A stretch of 64,000 nt of DNA from an uncultured Pseudomonadales bacterium (GTDB lineage: Bacteria; Pseudomonadota; Gammaproteobacteria; Pseudomonadales; Azotimanducaceae). The stretch's first letter is position 1; each line of letters begins with the position of its first letter. The stretch lies in contig OY282455.1 in NCBI GenBank assembly GCA_958296195.1, forward strand, positions 1,240,001 through 1,304,000, given 5' to 3'. The notes beneath the pieces were generated by a model that did no database searches, was not told the origin of the DNA, and was given only the letters and a program-made list of their open reading frames with translations. A program made the position numbers and the translations under genes. Below, piece after piece: positions 42,931 through 52,795 of the stretch.

Positions 42931-43833
42931 TTAAAAGTGTTGGAAGCCTTCGGGATCGATGGGCTTCCCGTCGAGTTGCAGACCCTTGCCCGCAACAATT
43001 TCGCCAATGACGACGCCGCGGCGCCGCAACGCCCCCTTGCCGGTGGTGAAGGCCAGCGCATAGTCGTCGCTGCCGCTCAGAGCGTCCTCGAGGTTGGCCC
43101 CCGGCGCCAAGGGAATGGCGCCGCCGTGGAGTTGGGCGCCGACGCCGCTGGCCATGCACAGATGGTTGAGGTCCTGCAGCAGGCCATCGGAGACGTCGAT
43201 GCCGGCGTTGGCGTGGCGGCGCAGCTCCGCACTGAGCTCGAAGGGAGGCTGGGGACGCCAGTAACAGCGCTCCAGGTCGCTGAGTTGGCCGGGAATGGAA
43301 TTGGCCAGGTCAAGGCTCTTGAGGGCCCGGGCAGCGCCGCCGAGGGGACCGCTGACGCAAATCGCGTCGCCAAGGCGAGCGCCTTTCCGGGCAAGCAAGG
43401 AGCCGCTGGGCGCCCAGCCGTGAACGCTGAGCGTCAGCGCAACGGGGCCGGCGGCTAGGTTGCCCCCGACCAACTGCACCCGTGCCGCCCGTGCCGCTTC
43501 GGCCATGCCCCGGCTGAGGCGCACCGCCCATTCCTCCCGCCCCTCCGGCAGGCATAGCGCTGCAAGCGCCCAGGCCGGCGTCGCCGCCATCGCCGCTAGG
43601 TCGGAAAGGCTCGCCATCATGCAGCGGTAGCCGATCAACTCCGGGGCCGCTTGGCCAGGAAAGTGAACATCGGCCAAGAAGCTGTCTATGGAACTGGCGA
43701 GCTCATGGCCGGGCGGCGGAGTTGTCACCGCGGCGTCGTCGCCGGGGCCCAAGCCCAGCCAAGCCGGATGGCCGTCGCCCGACGGGTCGCGGAATTCCGC
43801 CAAGATGCGCTTGATCAACGCGAACTCGTCCAT
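42931..43833 (-). CDS. thiL: Thiamine-monophosphate kinase
   Basis: 300 residues: GLGPGDDAAVTTPPPGHEL near the start, then the PurM-fold strand MASLSDLAAMAATPAWA and VSDGLLQDLNHLC. It phosphorylates thiamine phosphate to thiamine diphosphate. Its start overlaps the nusB stop by one base (43833), so the two are coupled. Confidence 0.93.
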   Translation of the reverse strand: MDEFALIKRILAEFRDPSGDGHPAWLGLGPGDDAAVTTPPPGHELASSIDSFLADVHFPGQAAPELIGYRCMMASLSDLAAMAATPAWALAALCLPEGREEWAVRLSRGMAEAARAARVQLVGGNLAAGPVALTLSVHGWAPSGSLLARKGARLGDAICVSGPLGGAARALKSLDLANSIPGQLSDLERCYWRPQPPFELSAELRRHANAGIDVSDGLLQDLNHLCMASGVGAQLHGGAIPLAPGANLEDALSGSDDYALAFTTGKGALRRRGVVIGEIVAGKGLQLDGKPIDPEGFQHF

Positions 43834-44270
43834 CAGCTCTCCACTGCGGGGCGCCTGAGTTGCGGCGCCAGTTTGTCGAGCACGCCGTTTATGTATTTGT
43901 GGCTGTCCTGAGCGCCGAAGAGCTTGGCCAATTCAACATATTCGTCGATCACCACGGGGATCGGCACGTCCTCCCGGCACAGGAGTTCGCAGACGCCCAA
44001 TCGCAGGATGGCGAGCTCCACGCCATCAAGCCTTTCCCGGGCGCGGTCGAGGACGCTTTCAAAGAGACCGTCCAACTCCTCCGTGCGGGCTAAGGCCGTC
44101 TCCAGCACCTGGTTGAAGAATGGCCGGTCCGCTCCCTTGAGTGCGCCGCCAGTGCTGAATTCAGCGACCAGATGGGCGGCGCTGGCCTCGTTCATCTGCC
44201 ATTGGTAGAGGGCCTGCACCAAGGCTCGCCGCGCCTTGCGGCGCCCGCGCACGTCCAGTTTGGCCGACAT
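43833..44270 (-). CDS. nusB: Transcription antitermination factor NusB
   Basis: 145 residues, all helical: RRKARRALVQALYQWQMNEA near the start, LRLGVCELLCREDVP and VIDEYVELAKLFGAQDSH later. NusB acts with NusE in rRNA antitermination. It starts three bases after ribD ends, with no ribE, ribBA or ribH in between, which is unusual for this operon. Confidence 0.93.
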   Translation of the reverse strand: MSAKLDVRGRRKARRALVQALYQWQMNEASAAHLVAEFSTGGALKGADRPFFNQVLETALARTEELDGLFESVLDRARERLDGVELAILRLGVCELLCREDVPIPVVIDEYVELAKLFGAQDSHKYINGVLDKLAPQLRRPAVES

Positions 44271-44273
44271 GCT

Positions 44274-45392
44274 TCAAGCCTTGGCCAAGCGGATGCGGAG
44301 GTCCGGTCCGAATGCCTTGACGTCGATGATCCGGCCGGAAACCGCTTCTTCAAGGCGCTCCAAGGCAAAGCCGAACAGAGGCCGGGCGGCGCTGCCCAGG
44401 AACTTGGGCGCCAAGTAGAGCAGAAGCTCATCCCAGAGGCCGGCGGTGACGAAGGCGCCGGCTAGGGCGGGGCCGGCCTCCACCAACACTTCGTTGCAGG
44501 GCTTGGCGCCCAGCAGATCGAGGAGCTGCGCCAAGTCCACAGCACCGTCCCCGCATTTGACGGATTCGGCCGGCAGCGGTGGTTTGCGCCTTCCTCCGCC
44601 TTGGGTATCGGGCGTCTGCGCAGTTTCATCGAACCTCTGCGCATGGGCGATCAGCACCGGCCCAGCCGCCTTGAAAATGTTGGCCTCCGCGCCGCTGCGC
44701 AAACGGCTATCGACGATGACGCGCAAGGGTTGACGCAACCGCCCGTCAACGGCGAAGCGGCTGGCGCGCACGTTCAATTGGGGGTTGTCGGCCAGCAAGG
44801 TGCCGATGCCGGTGATGACCGCGCAACTGCGCGCCCGCCAATGCTGGACGTCCCCACGCGCTTCCGCGCCCGTAATCCACTGGCTGGCGCCGGACGCCAT
44901 AGCCGTGCGCCCGTCCATGGAGGCCGCCATTTTGATGTGCACCCAGGGGCGCCCGGTTTGCAGGCGATGCCGGTGCGGTGCGTTGAGCCGCTGCGCCGCT
45001 GCGTGGTTGGCCAAATCCACCCTGACGCCGGCCGCCCGCAGCCGCTCTACGCCGCCGCCGTTGACGCGGGGGTCCGGGTCCAGTGCGCCCACCACCACCC
45101 GCTCCACCTTGGCGGCGATCAGCGCGTCGGCGCACGGAGGGGTTTCGCCTTGAACGCAGCAAGGCTCCAAGCTGACGTAAACGCTGGCGCCGGCGACATC
45201 GCCGGCGGCGTCCTGCATGGCCCTAACTTCGGCGTGCGCCTCGCCTCGCCATTGATGCCAACCGCGCCCCAGCACTCGGCCAGCGCGGACGATGACGCAG
45301 CCGACACGGGGATTGGGCGTGGTGGTGCATAGGCCGCGCTCGGCCAGTGCAACCGCTTCGTCAAGGAAAACCCTGTCCTTGTCGGCGCTCAT
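44274..45392 (-). CDS. ribD: Riboflavin biosynthesis deaminase/reductase RibD
   Basis: 372 residues, two domains. The deaminase has [10 protein letters not shown] and [19 protein letters not shown] (zinc ligands); the reductase runs from about residue 150 ([12 protein letters not shown] onward). It does the second and third steps towards riboflavin. It overlaps the nrdR stop region by four bases. Confidence 0.93.
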   Translation of the reverse strand: MSADKDRVFLDEAVALAERGLCTTTPNPRVGCVIVRAGRVLGRGWHQWRGEAHAEVRAMQDAAGDVAGASVYVSLEPCCVQGETPPCADALIAAKVERVVVGALDPDPRVNGGGVERLRAAGVRVDLANHAAAQRLNAPHRHRLQTGRPWVHIKMAASMDGRTAMASGASQWITGAEARGDVQHWRARSCAVITGIGTLLADNPQLNVRASRFAVDGRLRQPLRVIVDSRLRSGAEANIFKAAGPVLIAHAQRFDETAQTPDTQGGGRRKPPLPAESVKCGDGAVDLAQLLDLLGAKPCNEVLVEAGPALAGAFVTAGLWDELLLYLAPKFLGSAARPLFGFALERLEEAVSGRIIDVKAFGPDLRIRLAKA

Positions 45393-45847
45393 CGCGCATG
45401 GCGCTTCAGGCGGCGAATTTCGGACTGGAATTCGCTGACGTCCTGGAAGTCCCGATATACGGAGGCGAAGCGAACGTAGGCGACTGGGTCGAGTTGGCGC
45501 AGTTCCCCCATGACGGCCTCGCCGACCTGGCCTGATTTAACTTCGCGCTCGCCGGACTCCCGAATGCGGTCCATCATGCGCCCCACCGCCGCATCGATGG
45601 CCTCGTCCGAAACTGGCCGCTTCTCCAACGCCTTGCGCAATCCCTGCCGCAGCTTGGCTTCGTCGAAAGGCTCCCGCGAGCCGTCCCGCTTGACGAGCTT
45701 CGGCATCAACAGTTCGGCGGTCTCGAAGGTGGTCCAGCGTTCGCCGCAAAGGCCGCACTCCCGCCGCCGTCGCACCGACTTGCCCTCGCTGACAAGGCGC
45801 GAATCGATCACCTTGGTGTCGTCGGCGCTGCAAAACGGGCAGTGCAT
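45389..45847 (-). CDS. nrdR: Transcriptional repressor NrdR
   Basis: 152 residues: an N-terminal zinc ribbon ([16 protein letters not shown] then [12 protein letters not shown]) and an ATP-cone domain ([20 protein letters not shown]). NrdR represses ribonucleotide reductase genes. It lies between glyA and ribD, the usual order. Confidence 0.95.
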   Translation of the reverse strand: MHCPFCSADDTKVIDSRLVSEGKSVRRRRECGLCGERWTTFETAELLMPKLVKRDGSREPFDEAKLRQGLRKALEKRPVSDEAIDAAVGRMMDRIRESGEREVKSGQVGEAVMGELRQLDPVAYVRFASVYRDFQDVSEFQSEIRRLKRHAR

Positions 45848-45883
45848 GTGGTGATTCGCTGCGAGGGCGCGGCCAGACGAGGT

Positions 45884-47167
45884 TTAGGCCGCCTGCGCCT
45901 CTCTTAGCTGCGCCGCGCCGTACACCGGGAAGGCGCGGCACAGCTCCAGCGCCTTGCCCTTGACCTCGGCGATGCCGGCTGCGTCGGAGATGTCCTCAAG
46001 CACATCGCAAATCCAATTCGTCAGCTCGATGCACTCGGCCTCCTTGAAACCGCGGGTGGTCACCGCCGGCGTGCCTAAGCGCAGGCCGCTGGTGACGAAC
46101 GGCGAGCGCGGATCATTGGGCACGGCGTTCTTGTTGACGGTGATGTTGGCGCGCCCCAAGGCGGCGTCCGCGTCCTTGCCGGTAATGCCGGTCTCGATCA
46201 GGTCCAGCAGCAACAGGTGGTTGTCCGTGCCGCCGGAGACGACCTTGAAGCCCCGCTCCACGAAGCGGTTGGCCATGGCTTGGGCGTTGGCGAGCACTTG
46301 CGCTTGGTACAGCTTGAACTCCGGAGCTAGGGCCTCCTTGAAGCACACCGCCTTGGCGGCGATGACATGCATCAAGGGGCCGCCTTGGGAACCGGGGAAA
46401 AGCGCCGAGTTGAGCTTCTTCTCCACATCCGGGTTGGCCTTGGCCAGAATGACGCCGCCCCGGGGGCCGCGCAGGGTCTTGTGGGTGGTGGAGGTGGTCA
46501 CGTCGGCGATCGACACCGGGTTGGGGTAAAGATCAACGGCGACCAAACCGGCCACATGGGCCATATCGACCAGAAGATAGGCGCCCACATCGTCGGCGAT
46601 TTCCCTGAACTTCGACCAGTCCATCCGCCTTGAATAGGCGGAGAAGCCGGCCACCAGCATTTTGGGGCGATGGGTTCTGGCCAGTCGGGCGACCTCGTCG
46701 TAGTCCACCTCCCCAGTGTCCGCGTTCAGGCCGTACTGCACGGCGTTGTACAGGCGCCCGGAAAAGTTCACCTTGGCGCCGTGGGTCAGGTGCCCGCCGT
46801 GCGCCAAGCTCATGCCCAGCACGGTGTCGCCCGGGTTGAGCAAGGCCAAGTAGGCGGCGGCGTTGGCTTGGGAGCCGGAGTGGGGCTGCACGTTGGCGTA
46901 GTCCGCCTTGAACAGGGCCTTGACCCGCTCGATGGCGAGGGTCTCCGCCACATCGACGTATTCGCAGCCGCCGTAGTAGCGCTTGTGCGGATAGCCTTCG
47001 GCGTACTTGTTGGTCAGCACCGTGCCTTGCGCCTCCATGACCGCGGGGCTGGCATAGTTCTCCGAGGCGATCAACTCGATGTGCTCCTCCTGGCGGCGGC
47101 GCTCCTCGTCGATTGCCCCAGCGATTTCGGGGTCAATGGAAGCAATGGATTTGGTTGGTGCAAACAT
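45884..47167 (-). CDS. glyA: Serine hydroxymethyltransferase
   Basis: 427 residues, full length. The PLP Lys motif reads [14 protein letters not shown]. It converts serine to glycine and loads tetrahydrofolate with a one-carbon unit. It is first in glyA-nrdR-ribD-nusB-thiL. Confidence 0.95.
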   Translation of the reverse strand: MFAPTKSIASIDPEIAGAIDEERRRQEEHIELIASENYASPAVMEAQGTVLTNKYAEGYPHKRYYGGCEYVDVAETLAIERVKALFKADYANVQPHSGSQANAAAYLALLNPGDTVLGMSLAHGGHLTHGAKVNFSGRLYNAVQYGLNADTGEVDYDEVARLARTHRPKMLVAGFSAYSRRMDWSKFREIADDVGAYLLVDMAHVAGLVAVDLYPNPVSIADVTTSTTHKTLRGPRGGVILAKANPDVEKKLNSALFPGSQGGPLMHVIAAKAVCFKEALAPEFKLYQAQVLANAQAMANRFVERGFKVVSGGTDNHLLLLDLIETGITGKDADAALGRANITVNKNAVPNDPRSPFVTSGLRLGTPAVTTRGFKEAECIELTNWICDVLEDISDAAGIAEVKGKALELCRAFPVYGAAQLREAQAA

Positions 47168-47266
47168 GGGATTCCCAGACCGGATGTTGGTGGCGTTTCA
47201 TCAACCATGATAATGCGCCCCGGGCGTTGCGCGGGCCAAAAATTTTTGCCGGCGTCTTGAAAATCA

Positions 47267-48628
47267 CTAAAGGGAGGCGACGGCTTCCAAAGCGGCGCTC
47301 AGGTTCTTGACGCCATGCACGGCCATTCCGGCAATGGTCTCCCTAGGCCGGTTGTCGTGGGGCGCGATGGCTATCTTGAAGCCGTGTTTGCTCGCCTCGC
47401 GCAGGCGCTCCTGACCATTGGGGACCGGGCGCACTTCGCCGGTTAAGCCTAGTTCCCCGAAAACGATGAGCTGCCTGGGCAAGGGACGGTCGCGAAGAGA
47501 GGACAACACCGCCAGCAGCAGCGCCAAGTCCCCCCCGGTTTCGGCAATGCGCACACCGCCCACCACGTTGGCGAAGACGTCCTGATCGGCGAGCTGCACA
47601 CCGCAGTGACGGTGCAGCACGGCCAAGTGCATGGCCAAGCGCTGTTGGTCCAGGCCGACCGCCACCCGCCGGGCGTAGCCGCCCTGAACTTCGTTCACCA
47701 GCGCTTGAATTTCAACCAGAATCGGCCGGGTGCCCTCCCAAATCACGGTGGCGACGCTGCCGGGGGATTCGACCTTGCCGCGCTGCAGGAAGATCGCGGA
47801 GGGGTTGGCGACCTCGCGCATGCCGCGCTCGGTCATGGCGAAGACGCCAAGCTCGTTGACCGCGCCGAACCGGTTCTTGACTCCGCGCAGCGTTCGGTAG
47901 CGGCTGCCGGCTGGGTTGTCCAGCATCAGGAAGCAGTCGATCATGTGCTCCAAGACCTTGGGGCCGGCCAAGTGGCCCTCCTTGGTGACGTGCCCCACCA
48001 GCACCACCACGGCGCCGCTGGACTTGGCCAGCCTAGTGAAGTAGGCGGCGGTTTCGCGCACTTGGCTGAGGCTGCCGGGGGTGCCTTCAACGCTCTCGAG
48101 CTGCAGAACCTGCACCGAGTCCAGCACCACTAGCCTAGGTTTGCGTTGGTCGATCAGGTCGGCCACCACCTCCGCCCGGGTTTCCGCGGCGGCCTCCAGA
48201 TTCCCGGCCGGCAGCCGCAGCCGTTTGGACCTGAGCGCAAGCTGCTCCAGCGACTCCTCGCCGGTGACGTAGAGGACGGGCACCTCGGCGCTGACCGCGG
48301 CGCACACCTGCAGCAGCAAGGTGCTCTTGCCGGCGCCGGGGTCGCCGCCGATGAGCACCACGGAACCGGCGACCAGCCCGCCGCCGAGCACTCGGTCGAG
48401 TTCACCGAAGCCCGTGGCCAGCCGATTGGCGGATTCGGCCTGCACCTCGGAGAGCTTGCGGGCGGCTGCAGGCACACCCTCAAAGCCGACCTTAGGGGAG
48501 GGTGCGGAGCCTAGGCGCAGTTGGGAAAGGCTGTTCCACTCTCCGCAGGCGCCGCACCGTCCCTGCCATTGGGTGTGATGAGCCCCGCAGGAGGCGCAGA
48601 CGTAGGCGGTCTGGGATTTGCCCGCCAC
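47267..48628 (-). CDS. radA: DNA repair ATPase RadA
   Basis: 453 residues: a zinc finger (CASCGAHHTQWQGRCGACG), the RecA core with Walker A GGDPGAGKSTLL, the RadA motif KNRFG, and a Lon-like C-terminal domain. RadA promotes branch migration in recombination. Confidence 0.95.
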   Translation of the reverse strand: MAGKSQTAYVCASCGAHHTQWQGRCGACGEWNSLSQLRLGSAPSPKVGFEGVPAAARKLSEVQAESANRLATGFGELDRVLGGGLVAGSVVLIGGDPGAGKSTLLLQVCAAVSAEVPVLYVTGEESLEQLALRSKRLRLPAGNLEAAAETRAEVVADLIDQRKPRLVVLDSVQVLQLESVEGTPGSLSQVRETAAYFTRLAKSSGAVVVLVGHVTKEGHLAGPKVLEHMIDCFLMLDNPAGSRYRTLRGVKNRFGAVNELGVFAMTERGMREVANPSAIFLQRGKVESPGSVATVIWEGTRPILVEIQALVNEVQGGYARRVAVGLDQQRLAMHLAVLHRHCGVQLADQDVFANVVGGVRIAETGGDLALLLAVLSSLRDRPLPRQLIVFGELGLTGEVRPVPNGQERLREASKHGFKIAIAPHDNRPRETIAGMAVHGVKNLSAALEAVASL

Positions 48629-48662
48629 TTATTCGGCTTGGCGATTCATGCCGCCCGGCGGC

Positions 48663-50126
48663 TCAGGGTGGGCCGTAGTCGTCGTAGCGTTCGGGCGCGA
48701 GTTCCTCAAACTTGGTGAGACTGCTCAGGAAGCTCAGCCTAACCGTCTTGCCGGAGACGCCGTTGCGCTGCTTGCCGATGATGATTTCGGCGACGCCCTT
48801 GTCCATCGACTCCTCGTTGTACACCTCGTCCCGGTAGATGAAGAGGATGAGGTCCGCGTCCTGCTCGATGGCCCCGGAATCCCGCAGGTCGGACATCATG
48901 GGGCGCTTGTTCATGCGCTTATCCACTTCCCGGTTCAGCTGGGACAGGGCGATCAAGGGGCAGTTCATTTCCTTGGCGATGGCCTTCATGGAGCGGGAGA
49001 TTTCGGAAATTTCCTGGGTCCGGTTGTCCGAGCGGGTGCTGTCGGGGCTCATCAGTTGCAGGTAATCGACCACGATCAGGCCCAGGTGCCCACCGGCCTC
49101 CCTGGTGGCCCGGCGCACCCGGGCGCGCAAGCTCGCCGGCGTCAGGGCCGGCGTGTCATCGATGTAGAGCGGCTGGTCCTTCAAGTGCGCCACCGCCGAG
49201 GAAAACCTGTCCCAATCCTGGTCTTTTAGGTTCCCGGTCTGCATGTCGCTCTGGCCGATGCGGGCGAGGGAGGACAGCAGGCGCATCACCAGTTGCTCCG
49301 AGGACATCTCCATGCTGAACACCAGACTGGGCGTTTTGCAGCCTATGACCGCGTATTCGACGATGTTCATGGCCAGCGCGGTCTTGCCCATGGCCGGCCG
49401 CCCGGCGATGACGATGAGGTCAGAATTCTTGAAGCCGGTGGTCTTTGCGTCCAAGACATCGAAGCCGCTGGACAGGCCTGGCAACTGCCCCTTGTTTTCG
49501 TACAGCCTGGTCAACTCCTCGACCGCCTTGCCGAGCATGGGCGTCACCGGCTGCGGGCCTTCGTTCACAAGCCGCCGCTCCGCTATGCTGAAGACTTCGC
49601 TCTCCGCTTGGTTCAGCAGGTCGTCGCTGCTGTGGCCGTTTGGCTCGAAGCCGGAGTCCGCAATGCGCTGGCCGGCGCGAATGAGCTGTCGTTGGGTCGA
49701 TCTCTCCCGCACGATGCGGGCGTAGGCCACAACGTTGCTCACGCCGGGCGTGTTTTCGGCCAAGTCGGCCAAGAAGGCGCCGCCGCCGATGCGGTCCAGC
49801 TGGCCTTTCTCCGCCAAGGCTTCGGCAAGGGTCACGGCGTCGATGGGCCGGTTGTCCCGCCAGAGGCTGTCCATTGCCTCGAACAGCAGCCGATGCTCCA
49901 AGCGGTAAAAGTCGTCGGCCTGCACGATGTCGATGACATTCAGCCAAGCCTCGTTGTTCAACATGAGGCTGCCGAGCACCGACTGCTCGGCCTCCACGGA
50001 GTGCGGGGGAACCTTCAGCGAGCGGATGCCGTCAGGCGGGTTCGAGATGGCTGGCTCTGACACGGCGCTGGCTCGCTCCTGCAGGGGCTTGGGGATGGGG
50101 AAATCGTCCGAGTTTATGCGCCGCAT
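48663..50126 (-). CDS. dnaB: Replicative DNA helicase DnaB
   Basis: 487 residues from the Met at 50126. The N-terminal domain begins VPPHSVEAEQSVLGSLMLN; the RecA-like motor has Walker A AGRPAMGKTALAMN and DLRDSGAIEQDADLILFIYR. There is no intein. It is divergent from the sodium-dependent transporter gene across a 264-bp gap with A/T-rich tracts. Confidence 0.95.
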   Translation of the reverse strand: MRRINSDDFPIPKPLQERASAVSEPAISNPPDGIRSLKVPPHSVEAEQSVLGSLMLNNEAWLNVIDIVQADDFYRLEHRLLFEAMDSLWRDNRPIDAVTLAEALAEKGQLDRIGGGAFLADLAENTPGVSNVVAYARIVRERSTQRQLIRAGQRIADSGFEPNGHSSDDLLNQAESEVFSIAERRLVNEGPQPVTPMLGKAVEELTRLYENKGQLPGLSSGFDVLDAKTTGFKNSDLIVIAGRPAMGKTALAMNIVEYAVIGCKTPSLVFSMEMSSEQLVMRLLSSLARIGQSDMQTGNLKDQDWDRFSSAVAHLKDQPLYIDDTPALTPASLRARVRRATREAGGHLGLIVVDYLQLMSPDSTRSDNRTQEISEISRSMKAIAKEMNCPLIALSQLNREVDKRMNKRPMMSDLRDSGAIEQDADLILFIYRDEVYNEESMDKGVAEIIIGKQRNGVSGKTVRLSFLSSLTKFEELAPERYDDYGPP

Positions 50127-50390
50127 TGCAAGGAAAAAAATTCCGTTTTCCCGAAAAAATCCCAATCCATTGATTCATGGACGCTTTTCCTTTGGGTTTG
50201 CCAATTCCCCCCTCTCTCCCTCCGCTTCGACGGGTCGGCGAAGCGCCCTGACGCGGCGGCCGATGAACAGTCCTAGGCTCGGCAGGCCGCCGGTCGAGTT
50301 ATGGGTCCTCGTCGATGGGGCGCTAGGTTGTTGTGTGCGCCCAGCCTTCCGCGCACAATAGCCTTCCGCACCACGGGGCAGGAGATTAGG

Positions 50391-51779
50391 GTGTCTGGCA
50401 ATTCTGAATCACGGCATGGCATGTGGTCCAACCGTTGGCTGTTCGTGCTGGCGGCGGCCGGCTCGGCAGTTGGTCTGGGGAACCTCTGGCGCTTCCCCTA
50501 CATCACCGGCGAAAACGGCGGCGGGGCCTTTGTGCTGATCTACTTGATTTGCATCGCGCTGGTTGGCATACCCATCATGATGGCGGAGGTGCTCATCGGC
50601 CGCGAGGGGCGGCAAAGCCCAGTCAACAGCATGCGCTCCCTGACCCAGCAGCACCACCGCCACCGAGCTTGGGTGCTGGTGGGTTGGATGGGCGTCGTCG
50701 CGGGCTTCTTGATCCTTTCCTTCTACGCCGTCATCGCCGGCTGGGCGCTGAAGTACGTCTTCAGCATGGCTGGCGGCGGCTTCGCCGGCGCCAGCGGGGA
50801 CCAAGCCGTCGCGGCCTTCGACCAGTTTCTGGGCAGCCCTTGGGAGATGCTGCTTTGGCATACCCTCTTCATGGCCTTGGTGGTCTTCATCATTTCCCGG
50901 GGAGTGGTGGCGGGCTTGGAAACCGCGGTGCGCTGGCTCATGCCCCTGCTGTTCGTGCTGCTGGCGGTTCTGGTGGGCTACGGCGTCACCTCCGGCGGTT
51001 TCGCTCAGGGCGTTGACTTCATGTTCGGCCTCGAGTGGGGCAAGCTCACCGGCGCCGGCCTGTTCGACGCCTTGGGCCATGCCTTCTTCACCCTCAGCCT
51101 GGGCATGGGGGCGATCATGGCCTACGGCGCCTATGTGCCCAGCTCCGTTTCCATCACCAACACCGTAGTGACCATCGCCGTGTTGGACACCTTGGTGGCC
51201 TTGGCCGCCGGGCTCGCCATCTTTCCGGTGGTCTTCGCCAACGGGCTGGAGCCGGGGCAGGGGCCGGGCCTGATGTTCGTCACAGTGCCGCTGGCCTTCG
51301 GCCAAATGCCGTTGGGGGCCTTGTTCGGCACTCTGTTCTTCCTCTTGGTGGGTTTTGCCGCCATCACCTCGGCCATTTCGCTCACCGAGCCGGCCTTGGC
51401 TTACTTCGTGGAGCAGCGCAACGTCAAGCGCTCCAAGGCGGCGGCCGGCATCGGCGTGGTCTGCTGGCTGCTGGGCGTCGGCACGGTGCTTTCCTTCAAC
51501 GAATGGGCGGATGTTCATTTGCTGGGGCAGATGACCTTCTTCGACCTTCTGGACTACTTCACCCAGAACATCCTGCTGCCCCTAGGCGGGCTGTTCATCG
51601 CCCTGTTCGCCGCCTACGCGCTGCCGAAGGCGGTGTTGAAGCACCAACTGGGCATCAAGACCGCCCTCAGCGAAAAAGGGTGGCTGCTGCTGGCGGGAGT
51701 CGTGGCGCCCTTGGGGGTCCTGGCGGTGTTTCTAGTTACGATCATCGGCTTGGACAACATCCGCGCTTGGCTTTCATGA
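50391..51779 (+). CDS. Sodium-dependent (NSS/LeuT-family) transporter
   Basis: 462 residues from the GTG at 50391, preceded by AGGAG at good spacing. The LeuT-family sodium site is AAAGSAVGLGNLWRFPYITG at the start, and about twelve membrane segments follow. These proteins import amino acids or osmolytes with Na+. The substrate cannot be told. It precedes rnfH on the same strand. Confidence 0.9.
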   Translation: MSGNSESRHGMWSNRWLFVLAAAGSAVGLGNLWRFPYITGENGGGAFVLIYLICIALVGIPIMMAEVLIGREGRQSPVNSMRSLTQQHHRHRAWVLVGWMGVVAGFLILSFYAVIAGWALKYVFSMAGGGFAGASGDQAVAAFDQFLGSPWEMLLWHTLFMALVVFIISRGVVAGLETAVRWLMPLLFVLLAVLVGYGVTSGGFAQGVDFMFGLEWGKLTGAGLFDALGHAFFTLSLGMGAIMAYGAYVPSSVSITNTVVTIAVLDTLVALAAGLAIFPVVFANGLEPGQGPGLMFVTVPLAFGQMPLGALFGTLFFLLVGFAAITSAISLTEPALAYFVEQRNVKRSKAAAGIGVVCWLLGVGTVLSFNEWADVHLLGQMTFFDLLDYFTQNILLPLGGLFIALFAAYALPKAVLKHQLGIKTALSEKGWLLLAGVVAPLGVLAVFLVTIIGLDNIRAWLS

Positions 51780-51819
51780 GCTCGCAATCGCTGGTCATCG
51801 GCAAACTCCTGAACTGCTG

Positions 51820-52101
51820 ATGCGAATTGAGGTGGCCTACGCCGGCCCGGAGCGGCAATCTGTGGTCATTTTCGACTTGGAGGAAGGCGCCACCCTGTCG
51901 GCGGCGCTGTGCGCCGCCGCTTGCCACGAGGACTTCGCCGGACTGGGCGTCGAATCCATGCCGGCCGGCATCTACGGTGCGCCGGCCCCCCGCAGCCAAG
52001 TGTTGCGGGAAGGCGATAGGGTGGAGCTGTATCGGCCGCTAGTGCTGGACCCAAAGGAGGCCCGCCGCTGTCGGGCGCAACTGGGCGACCGATCGAAATA
52101 G
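51820..52101 (+). CDS. rnfH: RnfH/UPF0125 protein
   Basis: 93 residues of ubiquitin-like fold: RIEVAYAGPERQSVVIFDLE and GDRVELYRPLVLDPKEARR. In gammaproteobacteria rnfH lies next to bamE; here the two are separated by about 4.2 kb holding the RiPP cluster. Function unclear. Confidence 0.9.
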   Translation: MRIEVAYAGPERQSVVIFDLEEGATLSAALCAAACHEDFAGLGVESMPAGIYGAPAPRSQVLREGDRVELYRPLVLDPKEARRCRAQLGDRSK

Positions 52102-52115
52102 AGGGACATGGGCCG

Positions 52116-52781
52116 ATGATGGTTTCGCACAGGCACAAGTTCATCTTCATCGCCGTTCCCCGCACCGGCAGCCACGCCATCCGCATGGCCCTGCAGCCGG
52201 ACCTCGGCCTGGACGACTGGCAGCAGGAGAGGCTAATTACGGGAGCGCTCAGCCCGGTGCCGGCGCTCGCGCGGATCCGCCACGGGCACGTCACCGTGCG
52301 CCAAGCCCGCCGGCATCTGCCGGAGGCGGTCTGGCGCGGGTACTTCAAATGGTCCGTCATGCGCGAGCCGTGCGACTGGTGCGTGTCCGCATGGGCGTTT
52401 TTTCGAGCGCCGCAACTGGCCTGCGGCGGCGGCAATCTGACCGAGACAATGAAGCGTGGGCTCACCGTCATGAAGGGAGGGCCGGCCACCGGGCGGGAGT
52501 TACGCAGGCTGATGCATCTCAGGCCCCAGACGAGCTTGCTGTTGGACGGGAACGGCCAACTCGGCGTGGACTTCGTGGCCCGCTACGAGCGTCTGCAGGC
52601 CGACTTCTCCCATGTCCGCCGAACGGTGGGCCTGGCCGGTCGGAGGAAACTGCCCGTGGTGAACGCAAACGAGCAAAGACCGGCCGTGGAGTGGCTCGAC
52701 GACGAGCTGCGGGAACTGGTGCGGGGCATCTACCGACGCGACTTTGAAGTGTGGGAAGGGATGAACCGTCCAGAGGTTTAG
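52116..52781 (+). CDS. Sulfotransferase-like protein (RiPP cluster)
   Basis: 221 residues. The PAPS-binding 5' loop is likely IFIAVPRTGSHAIRMAL near the start, and the middle part SVMREPCDWCVSAWAFFR fits the 3'-phosphate loop of Sulfotransferase family proteins. It would transfer sulfate from PAPS. It starts 14 bp after rnfH and is followed at 15 bp by the asparagine-synthetase-like gene, so it probably acts on the peptide product (inference). Confidence 0.75.
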   Translation: MMVSHRHKFIFIAVPRTGSHAIRMALQPDLGLDDWQQERLITGALSPVPALARIRHGHVTVRQARRHLPEAVWRGYFKWSVMREPCDWCVSAWAFFRAPQLACGGGNLTETMKRGLTVMKGGPATGRELRRLMHLRPQTSLLLDGNGQLGVDFVARYERLQADFSHVRRTVGLAGRRKLPVVNANEQRPAVEWLDDELRELVRGIYRRDFEVWEGMNRPEV

Positions 52782-52795
52782 GGAGGGCCATCGGT

